A stretch of DNA of 9,347 nucleotides from JAZGDL01 sp036477795 (GTDB taxonomy: Bacteria > Planctomycetota > Phycisphaerae > UBA1845): contig JAZGDL010000041.1 in assembly GCA_036477795.1 (NCBI GenBank), positions 1 to 9,347 on the forward strand, read 5' to 3'. The stretch's first letter is position 1; each line of letters begins with the position of its first letter. Shown here piece after piece: positions 1 through 5,566 of this stretch. Made by a program: the position numbers and the translations under genes. The notes beneath the pieces were generated by a model, which saw only the letters and a program-made list of their open reading frames with translations, ran no database searches and had not been told where the DNA came from.

Positions 1-1388
1 GCGGGCTGATGGGTGTCTGCTACGTGCTGGACGAGCCCACCATCGGCTTGCACCAGCGGGACAGCCGGCGGCTGGTCAATACTCTCAAGCGGCTGGCGGA
101 CCTGGGCAATACGGTGATTGTGGTGGAACATGATGAGGAGGTTATCTCCGCGGCTGACCATGTGATCGACATCGGGCCCGGGGCGGGGGCCCAGGGCGGC
201 GAGGTCATTGTGGACGGCACGCTGGAGGACCTGTTGGCCTGCGAAGAGTCCACCACGGCTAAGTACCTCAGCGGGCGCCTGAGCATCCCGGTGCCCGAGG
301 AACGGCGGAAGATCATCCGGTCCAACCGCATCGAGATTCGCGGCGCTCGAGCGAACAACCTCAAAAACCTGACGGTGGGTTTTCCGGTCGGGCGGTTTGT
401 CTGCGTCACCGGTGTGTCGGGGAGCGGCAAGAGCACTCTCGTTACGCAGATTCTGCTGCGTGTCCTCAACCGCCGTATCAGCGGCACGGGGCCGCGTCCT
501 GGAGAACACGACCGCATCGTCGGAGCGTCACGGGTGGACAAGGTGATCGAGATCGACCAGTCACCGATCGGCCGCACGCCGCGGAGCAACCCGGCCACCT
601 ACGTTGGGGTGTTCGATCTTATCCGCCAGTTGTACGCCAGGACCCGCGACGCCAAGATCCGCGGCTACGGTCCGGGCCGGTTCAGCTTCAACGTCAAGGG
701 CGGGCGGTGCGAACAGTGCCAGGGCCAGGGCACCAGGCGCATCGAGATGCACTTTCTGCCGGACGTGTTCGTCGAGTGCGGCACGTGCAAGGGCGCTCGC
801 TACAACCGCGAGACGCTGGAGATCTATTATCGCGGCATGAACATCGCGGACGTGCTGGACATGCGCGTCGGCGAGGCGGCCATCTTCTTTCGGAACTTCT
901 CGAAGATCAAGCAACTGTTACGGGCCTTGATCGACGTGGGCATGGGCTACGTCAAACTGGGTCAGTCGTCCACCACTCTTTCGGGGGGCGAAGCCCAACG
1001 GGTCAAGCTGGCCGCCGAGCTGGGCAAGTCCGTTACCGGCCACACCTTATACGTTTTGGATGAGCCGACCACCGGGCTGCACTTCGCGGACATCCACAAA
1101 CTCTTGAACGTGCTGAATCGGCTGGTGGCCATTGGGCATACCGTTCTGGTCATTGAGCACAACCTGGATGTGATCAAGGTGGCGGACTGGGTGATCGACT
1201 TGGGCCCTGAGGGGGGTGATGAAGGCGGCTACATAGTTGCCGAGGGCACCCCGGAACAGATTGCGAAGTCGCGCAAGAGCCACACCGGCCGATACCTCAA
1301 GGCCCGTCTGGCGGGACAGCCTCCACTGTCGAAGCGGCCGGTCCGCCGGACGAAACGAAAGCGGCGGCGGCCTGCAAGAACTGTATGA
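1..1388 (+). CDS. uvrA: UvrA excinuclease ABC subunit A, C-terminal half (5' cut by window edge)
   Basis: DNA-damage-recognition ATPase of the UvrABC nucleotide excision repair system; a cytoplasmic dimer that loads UvrB. The frame is open from base 3, so the first in-window ATG at 9 is internal. Counting from that Met, the Walker B of the first ATPase (YVLDEPTIGLHQRD, residues 5-18) and its H-loop (VVEHDEE) come first. Then follow the second Walker A (GVSGSGKST, 135-143), a CxxC/CxxC zinc module (C234, C237, C257, C260), the ABC signature LSGGEAQ (324-330), the second Walker B (YVLDEPTTGLHFAD) and H-loop (VIEHNLD). About half of the usual 940-1000 residues are present. The last 20 residues are very rich in Arg and Lys, unlike the core, and are encoded where the gene overlaps the convergent thioredoxin-like gene by 92 bp. 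Family assignment is secure. Confidence 0.97.
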   Translation, partial: GLMGVCYVLDEPTIGLHQRDSRRLVNTLKRLADLGNTVIVVEHDEEVISAADHVIDIGPGAGAQGGEVIVDGTLEDLLACEESTTAKYLSGRLSIPVPEERRKIIRSNRIEIRGARANNLKNLTVGFPVGRFVCVTGVSGSGKSTLVTQILLRVLNRRISGTGPRPGEHDRIVGASRVDKVIEIDQSPIGRTPRSNPATYVGVFDLIRQLYARTRDAKIRGYGPGRFSFNVKGGRCEQCQGQGTRRIEMHFLPDVFVECGTCKGARYNRETLEIYYRGMNIADVLDMRVGEAAIFFRNFSKIKQLLRALIDVGMGYVKLGQSSTTLSGGEAQRVKLAAELGKSVTGHTLYVLDEPTTGLHFADIHKLLNVLNRLVAIGHTVLVIEHNLDVIKVADWVIDLGPEGGDEGGYIVAEGTPEQIAKSRKSHTGRYLKARLAGQPPLSKRPVRRTKRKRRRPARTV

Positions 1389-1815
1389 ACTCCTGGGCGG
1401 GCACGTATCCGGCGACCCCGGAGATCGGTTTGCCGTCGGGATGCAACACCAGAAAGCTGGGAAACGCCTCCACGCCGTAGCGCTCGGCGATCTCGCCGTT
1501 TTCCGGCCAATGGAGCCTGACCGGCTCGAATTGGTTAATAGCCTTTTTAACGGCTGCCGTAGGGAGCACGCTGCGCTCCATCCGAACACAATGGATGCAA
1601 CCGTCAGTGGTGAATTCGACGAGGACGGCTGTGCCGCGTTTACGGGCCGCCGTTTGGGCCGCAGCCAGGTCGCTGCCCCAGGCGGCATTGGGCATGGGCG
1701 GCCTATTCATCATCGTAAACAAGGCCAACGTCACCAGGGCCAGCACGAGAAACCAGGCCATCGTGGAAATGCCCGGCCGATCTGTCTTGTTGATCGTCTC
1801 GGTCACCATACTCAT
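1297..1815 (-). CDS. Membrane-anchored thioredoxin-fold protein (CxxC)
   Basis: 172-residue thioredoxin-like protein. Residues about 16-36 form one hydrophobic helix (MAWFLVLALVTLALF) after a short polar N-terminus, so the domain probably sits outside the cytoplasmic membrane on a signal anchor. The domain shows the strand AVLVEFTTDGC, the redox pair C73-I-H-C76, and the cis-proline loop AFPSFLVLHPDGK (P119), with a GY...QEFIQFL final helix. CIHC is not the CGPC of housekeeping thioredoxin. It fits periplasmic thiol-disulfide or DsbD-gamma/thioredoxin_7-like proteins, so a reductase or oxidative-folding role is inferred. The ATG at 1813-1815 has AGGA just upstream; a second ATG two codons in is also possible. 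The C-terminal roughly 20 residues (Gly/Ala/Pro-rich) are encoded opposite the uvrA tail. The repeat array at 1857-2048 lies immediately upstream. Confidence 0.88.
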   Translation of the reverse strand: MSMVTETINKTDRPGISTMAWFLVLALVTLALFTMMNRPPMPNAAWGSDLAAAQTAARKRGTAVLVEFTTDGCIHCVRMERSVLPTAAVKKAINQFEPVRLHWPENGEIAERYGVEAFPSFLVLHPDGKPISGVAGYVPAQEFIQFLQAAAAFVSSGGPAASTVEAVPPDGP

Positions 1816-1901
1816 AGTATCCTAGATCGATCGCCGCGTATTCCAACATTACATACGCTGGACCGAGAACGCTGGACCGAGAACGCTGGACCGAGAACGC
1901 T

Positions 1902-1925
1902 GGACCGAGAATCCCTTCTCGGTCC
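1902..1925. repeat. Hairpin element, GGACC-type, copy 1
   Basis: Perfect 10-bp stem GGACCGAGAA / TTCTCGGTCC with loop TCCC. The surrounding 28 bp are identical to the copy at 5377-5400. There is no T-run on either side, so it does not look like an intrinsic terminator. Confidence 0.9.
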
Positions 1926-1967
1926 CCCCTTCTGGCGGGTCACGGGAAGGGATTCCCACGGCGGATC

Positions 1968-1991
1968 GGTGCGAGAAGGGATTCTCGCACC
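1968..1991. repeat. Hairpin element, GGTGC-type, copy 1
   Basis: Perfect 10-bp stem GGTGCGAGAA / TTCTCGCACC with loop GGGA. It has the same architecture as the GGACC-type hairpin, but two stem positions are changed together on both arms, which keeps the pairing. The right arm is also the start of the four-unit 17-bp array. Confidence 0.9.
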
Positions 1992-2051
1992 AGCACCATT
2001 CTCGCACCAGCACCATTCTCGCACCAGCACCATTCTCGCACCAGCACTCTG

Positions 2052-3524
2052 TCACTTGGCCGGCTGGAAGGCCGGTCCGGCGCCGGCGACTTGAGGTTCT
2101 TGGGATTCCTGCTGTTCGCGGAGGCGGGCTTTGAGCTTCATTTTAAGGCCGAGAAAACCGGCCAGGCCGACTTCTGCGCGGCGTTCGACGGTGAAGGGGA
2201 TTTGTATAGGCGCGCTGCCGGTGGCGTTGGCGACGGCCTGGCACCAGCGCTGGATGAAATCGCGGTCGGCGTAGGGGCCGTGGTCCAGCAGTTGAAGCGT
2301 GCTGTCGACGTGTCGGAGAGTATCGCGCTGGATCAGCATGCAGGCGGGGTCGATCGCGGCCACTTCAAACGGCTGCTCCAACTCGGGAAGTTTGATGTTT
2401 TGTGGAGCCACCAGCTCACCGGTTACAGGATCGCGTGTCCAGAACGCCCAGCAGATCAATCCGTCGATTAGCTTACGCGTCAAGCCGGCGACGATGGGGG
2501 CGTCGACGCTGGCCAGCAGGCCCAGCGTCACCGCATGGGGCACCACGTCGTCGCCCAGGATGAGAATGTGACTGAAACGTTCTTCCAAAGTCTGCACGCG
2601 GCTGGCCAGCTCGACGAATCCGGCGCGCACCGTGTCGGCGAACACAGTCTCGATCAACACGCGGTCGCCGAAGTGCCGCTGCCAGGTCTGCAAGCAGTCG
2701 ACAGTGCGCACGTGCAGCCACCCGGTGCGGGGCACACGTACGGCGATCAGCACGTTGCGTGACTCATTCTGGGTCTGCAGCCGGGGCCAGGGTGAGATGG
2801 GCAGCTTGTCGCTGTAGAGCAGGTCCAGGTGGGTCAGATCAAGGTGCTTGTAGTGATCGCAACCTATGCTCGGATCGACCAGGATGTCGAATCCAGCGGC
2901 GCGGGCTCTGCGAAAAAAATACACGTCCTCGCCGACCTGCTCGTCCCCGAACTGGCCGACGAAGGCGAACCACGGCCGCTCGATCTGCTCAAACACCTGG
3001 CGATGTATCAGGCATAGTCCCAGGCCGGTAGCATCGCAGGTGAAGGGTTCCGGCGGAAAATCGTCGGGTTCGATGCGCCGGTATCCGGTGTCGGGGCTGT
3101 CCGGCTCGACGATTCCGCCGCGCAGCGTAGGGTCGTCAAAGACCATGATGTTGGTGCCGACGGATACGCCGTGCGGGGCGTCGGGTGGGCCATAGCGGCT
3201 GTTCAGGGTGGGCACCGGGGCGCAGACGATGGGCACCTGATGGGCCAGAAGTCGATCGATAGTGTCGGGCTGCATGGCGACGTCGGTGTCGACAAAGAGC
3301 AAGTGGCTCCACTCGGGTGCCTTCATGAAACGATCGGTCAGCGCGTTGCGGCAACGATCGTGGGGGCAATCGTTGTCCCACCAGAAGGTGACGTCAGCCG
3401 TCATGGTTTCTGCGATCATGGCCCGGAGCGAGTCCATGCAAGCATGATGCATGTGTCCGGTGGAGGGAACAGCTACAACAACCTTGGGGCGGGGTGATCC
3501 GATTCCCATGCCTGTTTCGGGCAT
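2052..3524 (-). CDS. Two-domain GT-A (GT2-like) glycosyltransferase family protein
   Basis: 490-residue soluble protein with two successive GT-A-like halves. Half 1 (about 15-250) has the nucleotide-binding strand VVVAVPSTG (15-23), an aspartate motif FVDTDV (DxD, 79-81) followed by QPDTIDRLL, the acceptor-side segment ATGLGLCLIHRQVFE (165-179), an ED pair in GEDVYFFRRARAAGF, and a late His in GCDHYKH. Half 2 (about 257-460) repeats the order: NVLIAVRVPRTG, ILGDDVVPHAVTLGLL, IDPACMLIQRDTLRHV, and ADRDFIQRW in place of the ED segment. It lacks an obvious late His. Transfer of an activated sugar in surface-polysaccharide or glycan synthesis is inferred; donor and acceptor are unknown. I chose the ATG at 3522-3524 because AGGAG lies 6 nt upstream. 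A TTG 13 codons earlier has no comparable site. Confidence 0.8.
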   Translation of the reverse strand: MPETGMGIGSPRPKVVVAVPSTGHMHHACMDSLRAMIAETMTADVTFWWDNDCPHDRCRNALTDRFMKAPEWSHLLFVDTDVAMQPDTIDRLLAHQVPIVCAPVPTLNSRYGPPDAPHGVSVGTNIMVFDDPTLRGGIVEPDSPDTGYRRIEPDDFPPEPFTCDATGLGLCLIHRQVFEQIERPWFAFVGQFGDEQVGEDVYFFRRARAAGFDILVDPSIGCDHYKHLDLTHLDLLYSDKLPISPWPRLQTQNESRNVLIAVRVPRTGWLHVRTVDCLQTWQRHFGDRVLIETVFADTVRAGFVELASRVQTLEERFSHILILGDDVVPHAVTLGLLASVDAPIVAGLTRKLIDGLICWAFWTRDPVTGELVAPQNIKLPELEQPFEVAAIDPACMLIQRDTLRHVDSTLQLLDHGPYADRDFIQRWCQAVANATGSAPIQIPFTVERRAEVGLAGFLGLKMKLKARLREQQESQEPQVAGAGPAFQPAK

Positions 3525-3530
3525 GCCTGT

Positions 3531-3535
3531 CTCCT
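3531..3535 (-). promoter_or_regulatory. Ribosome binding site that decides the glycosyltransferase start
   Basis: AGGAG on the minus strand, 6 nt before the ATG at 3524. It favours that ATG over the upstream in-frame TTG at 3561-3563. Confidence 0.75.
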
Positions 3536-3908
3536 GTGCGTGGTAAGTGTTTCGGCGGTGCAAGCGTTCAAGACGGTTATCGGCCCGAGGCCAGTAGAAG
3601 TGCGAACAAATTGCGTGAATGTCACGGCATGGAACGTAATTCAGGATACGAGGTGGATGGGCCGATAAGAATTCGTCATCACGGTTTCTTGTGGCCGAAG
3701 CGATGCCTATAGAACGTGGTCTTTCGGTCTTGAATCCAACGGTTCGGAGTCAAACGTGATCTGGAAGCTTCTAAACGAAGCGAAAACGCGGACATGGCGT
3801 CTGGGCCCGGTAAGCCTGATACTGTTTTCGGTGACACAGTTTCGTGACCGCTTCAGATAATATCCTGGGCCCGCATCTCGGGCAGTTTTGAAATCACTTG
3901 TGTGAACG
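3536..3908. other. Intergenic gap, no gene recognised
   Basis: This stretch holds the upstream region of the glycosyltransferase-like gene and the downstream region of the TadG-like gene. Short open frames here show no recognisable protein features. The one structured element is a 10-bp inverted pair, TTATCGGCCC (3577-3586) and GGGCCGATAA (3659-3668), separated by 72 bp. I found no convincing promoter, terminator, tRNA or riboswitch. Local base composition is less GC-rich than the neighbouring genes. Confidence 0.6.
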
Positions 3909-5135
3909 CTACTGGACCAGTTGTCGGTTGGCACTCCCCAAGACCCCTAAGTCAGCGCCGGGCGGCGCGAACTCGTCTGTGACGCCGGTCACCGTCCCCG
4001 CGATCGCTTCGATGTACATCTTGCCCTTTCCCTGCGGGTGGGGCACCGTGAAACCCTTTATTCCGTCGAGGTGGAGGCTCACGACGTCCACTATCTGGAC
4101 CTCGCCGGTGAGTTCGCCGGTAAACGGGTCACGGCTGTCCGGCAGGAGGTCCACCACCGCCACCATCACGTCCCGCAGGAAGTGGCCGTCGGGATAATCC
4201 AGACGCTTGGACAGGTGGTTGGTGTGCCCACCGCCATCGCCCGCATTGGCCACTGTGAAAGTGTCACCGATATACATCAGTGGGACGTCCCAATCAAAGA
4301 GTTCCGCCGTACCTTCCAGAATGTTCTTCAGTTGGTACGGGTAGCCGGTAGCGGGAACGACATCCAGTGCGAGGTGCACCGCGTTCTTGTATCCTTTGCC
4401 GTTGAAGGCCAGCAGGACCTTTTCACCGACCTCAAAGTACTTCCCATTGGCCGGCTCTGAGGGGCCGAGCTTGACCGGGTTGGTGGGTGCGACGGGGCCG
4501 AAACCGGGACGCCGCAGGGCCATGGGTAAATCGCCCGCGCTATGGCGAGGGCCGATAGCGGTGGCGCTGACCGAGACCAGGCTGGACTTCTTGCCCAAGA
4601 TCGGAGCAAAGAAGAGTTTCTGCCGCGCCCGCACGACCACACTGACCGCGTTATACGGGTCCAGCCCCGGAGAAAAGGATGTGCTGTCAGCGTCCCAGTT
4701 GCCCACGGCCACCTCGACGACGGTATCGATCGACGTGGATATCTTTGGCCCAAGGTTTCGGCCGGCAAGATCGAGGGCCCGTTCAACAGCCACCTCACTG
4801 CGTTCTTCCATAGTCCCGGAAGTATCGGCGAGTGCCGACACCCCGGCCAGCGCCGCAGCGTCCACCGCGTTCTGCAGGTCAGCCCTGACAACATAGAGAT
4901 GTCCGACGTCAATCGTCAGGGCAGCCATGCCCAGCAACATGGTCATGCAAACGGCAACCATGGCGCCGACGGCACCACGACGTCGGTAATTGGCAGGGAC
5001 GGAGGGACGGTGGGACGAAGGGACGGAGGAACGGAGGGACGGAGGAACGGAGTTAAATCCGCAATCCGCAATCCGCAATCGCCAATCCCCAGTAGTCAAT
5101 CCGCAAGGTATGTTCCGAGTAGTCGTGCACTTCAT
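3909..5135 (-). CDS. TadG/TadE-like protein with N-terminal Tad anchor; riboswitch-controlled
   Basis: 408 residues. Residues about 51-100 (RRRGAVGAMVAVCMTM, then LTIDVGHLYVVRADLQNAVD and AAALAGVSAL) match the Tad-type N-terminal segment of Flp pilus assembly proteins (TadE/TadG-like). This is a positive flank, one membrane helix, then an amphipathic helix, with the rest outside the membrane. The next 100 residues resemble the usual TadG-like continuation (VAVERALDLAGRN, AVSVVVRARQKLFFAPILG, VSVSATA). Residues 200-408 are not recognised. No other Tad pilus gene lies in the window. The ATG at 5133-5135 is chosen because GGGAGAAG precedes it; an upstream GTG at 5157-5159 has no such site. Residues about 11-47 are encoded by a tandem repeat (4996-5104), giving an odd RLRIADCGF and Ser/Pro/Arg-rich tail ahead of the anchor. 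The leader carries a GEMM-I riboswitch, so control by cyclic di-GMP is likely. Confidence 0.8.
   Translation of the reverse strand: MKCTTTRNIPCGLTTGDWRLRIADCGFNSVPPSLRSSVPSSHRPSVPANYRRRGAVGAMVAVCMTMLLGMAALTIDVGHLYVVRADLQNAVDAAALAGVSALADTSGTMEERSEVAVERALDLAGRNLGPKISTSIDTVVEVAVGNWDADSTSFSPGLDPYNAVSVVVRARQKLFFAPILGKKSSLVSVSATAIGPRHSAGDLPMALRRPGFGPVAPTNPVKLGPSEPANGKYFEVGEKVLLAFNGKGYKNAVHLALDVVPATGYPYQLKNILEGTAELFDWDVPLMYIGDTFTVANAGDGGGHTNHLSKRLDYPDGHFLRDVMVAVVDLLPDSRDPFTGELTGEVQIVDVVSLHLDGIKGFTVPHPQGKGKMYIEAIAGTVTGVTDEFAPPGADLGVLGSANRQLVQ
4996..5104 (-). repeat. Composite heptamer + octamer tandem repeat inside the TadG-like gene
   Basis: In plus-strand letters, 5056-5104 is seven 7-bp units: aatccgc three times, then aatcgcc, aatcccc, agtagtc and aatccgc. 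4996-5052 is a run with 8-bp periodicity of the type cggagg(g/a)a / cggaggga. Read on the minus strand the order is heptamers (GCGGATT) and then octamers (TYCCTCCG). The same order occurs at 5447-5548 on the plus strand. The block is translated as residues about 11-47 of the TadG-like protein without breaking the frame. Confidence 0.9.
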
Positions 5136-5141
5136 GGGACG

Positions 5142-5149
5142 CTTCTCCC
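5142..5149 (-). promoter_or_regulatory. Ribosome binding site of the TadG-like gene
   Basis: GGGAGAAG on the minus strand, 6 nt before the ATG at 5135. The overlapping 9 nt at 5140-5148 (GGAGAAGCG) can pair at 8 of 9 positions with CGCGTCTCC (5178-5186, minus strand), so the site may be sequestered by the leader. Confidence 0.75.
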
Positions 5150-5174
5150 GAAAAACCACGGTTTCCCCTCCCTT

Positions 5175-5202
5175 CCAGGAGACGCGTGCTGCGAACTCCT
5201 GG
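5175..5202 (-). promoter_or_regulatory. Putative riboswitch expression-platform hairpin
   Basis: On the minus strand, CCAGGAG (5202-5196) can pair with CTCCTGG (5181-5175). The 5' arm starts within the closing strand of the aptamer. The 3' arm contains the CTCC that could otherwise pair with the ribosome binding site. No U-run follows, so translational rather than terminator control is the better guess. The direction of switching cannot be read from the sequence. Confidence 0.5.
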
Positions 5203-5285
5203 GCAGCGAGACAATCCGTTCAATGGATGAACGGACTCAGCGCTTTGCGTCCCAATCTTGCGACTGGTTTGCCTTTCGGGTTGTT
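5198..5285 (-). promoter_or_regulatory. Cyclic di-GMP class I (GEMM-I) riboswitch aptamer
   Basis: The minus strand carries the hallmark GEMM-I core. GGCAAACC (5273-5266) leads into P2, CCAGTC / GATTGG (5267-5262 with 5257-5252, one G-U pair), closed by the GNRA tetraloop GCAA. It is followed directly by GGGACGCAAAGC (5253-5242), the signature joining strand. P3 follows, with an 8-bp apical stem TCCGTTCA / TGAACGGA (5235-5228 with 5222-5215, loop TCCAT). The 3' strand CGCTGCC (5208-5202) pairs back: CGC with GCG at 5243-5241, and TGCC with GGCA at 5273-5270. By my hand alignment to the Vibrio Vc2 aptamer, the position equivalent to G20 is G, which favours cyclic di-GMP over the cAMP-GMP variant. 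It sits 60-150 nt upstream of the TadG-like start codon on the same strand. Confidence 0.88.
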
Positions 5286-5291
5286 CCACTG

Positions 5292-5320
5292 AATGTACGA
5301 TTCACCGACGCCACCGCCAA
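5292..5320 (-). promoter_or_regulatory. Candidate sigma-70-type promoter for the riboswitch-TadG-like transcript
   Basis: On the minus strand, TTGGCG (5320-5315) is followed after 17 bp by TACATT (5297-5292); each matches the consensus at 4 of 6 positions. The expected transcript start, 6-7 nt downstream, is about 5285, exactly at the 5' edge of the aptamer. The position is persuasive but the hexamers are imperfect. Confidence 0.5.
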
Positions 5321-5376
5321 ACGGAGCTGACCGTTTTTTGCTAAAGTTCGAAGAGACCACCGAATCCAACACCGCT

Positions 5377-5400
5377 GGACCGAGAATCCCTTCTCGGTCC
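5377..5400. repeat. Hairpin element, GGACC-type, copy 2
   Basis: Stem GGACCGAGAA / TTCTCGGTCC with loop TCCC, identical to 1902-1925. It stands alone here, with no tandem array of its left arm, in the gap between the small membrane protein gene and the TadG-like promoter. Confidence 0.9.
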
Positions 5401-5446
5401 GCGTCGCACCACGCCATACCAGTTCAGCTTATGGGACGCCGTTCGT

Positions 5447-5548
5447 ATTGACGATTGCGGATTGCGGATTGGGGATTCCGTTCGTGCCTTCCTCCCCCTC
5501 CGTGCCTCCGTGCCTTCGTGCCTTCGTGCCTCCGTGCCTTTCTCCCCC
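5447..5548 (+). repeat. Second composite heptamer + octamer tandem repeat
   Basis: Heptamers attgacg, attgcgg, attgcgg and attgggg (5447-5474) are followed by CCGTTCG and then 8-bp units: tccgtgcc twice, ttcgtgcc twice, tccgtgcc (5499-5538), with degenerate flanks. It has the same order of parts as the copy at 4996-5104 but the opposite orientation, and it ends about 20 bp past the stop codon of the small membrane protein gene. Confidence 0.88.
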
Positions 5549-5566
5549 TTCGCCCCTCCAACCCTC

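Larger units (their letters stand above)
1857..2048. repeat. Symmetrical tandem-repeat/hairpin array between two minus-strand genes
   Basis: The left side has four 14-bp units GCTGGACCGAGAAC (1857-1870, 1871-1884, 1885-1898, and 1899-1911, the last lacking its final base). The right side has four 17-bp units ATTCTCGCACCAGCACC (1981-1997, 1998-2014, 2015-2031, 2032-2048, the last ending in T). Read on the minus strand, the right units contain GCTGGTGCGAGAA, so both arrays share the core GCTGGnnCGAGAA and point toward each other. The innermost unit of each array is one arm of a 10-bp hairpin. A third small hairpin (GGGAA, loop GGGA, TTCCC; 1944-1957) sits in the centre. The right array ends 3 bp beyond the stop codon of the glycosyltransferase-like gene, and the left array ends 41 bp before the thioredoxin-like start. 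No protein-coding function is evident. Confidence 0.93.

Noticed and set aside
1902..1925. Hairpins at 1902, 1968, 5377, 6055, 8266, 8327 and 8397 as intrinsic terminators
   Set aside because: None is followed by a T-run on the strand of the neighbouring genes.
1857..2048. CRISPR-like array
   Set aside because: Units are 14 and 17 bp and directly abutting, with no unique spacers and no cas genes.
1237..2094. 285-codon open frame on the plus strand
   Set aside because: It runs antisense to the thioredoxin-like gene and through the repeat array; its C-terminal part only translates the repeats.
3561..3563. TTG start for the glycosyltransferase-like gene
   Set aside because: The ATG at 3522-3524 has AGGAG 6 nt upstream, while the TTG has none, and the extra 13 residues lie outside the domain.
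3707..3934. 75-codon minus-strand open frame in the gap before the glycosyltransferase-like gene
   Set aside because: It overlaps the end of the TadG-like gene, has no ribosome site I trust and no recognisable features.
5157..5159. GTG start for the TadG-like gene
   Set aside because: The ATG at 5133-5135 follows a GGGAGAAG site that would fall inside the coding region if the GTG were used.
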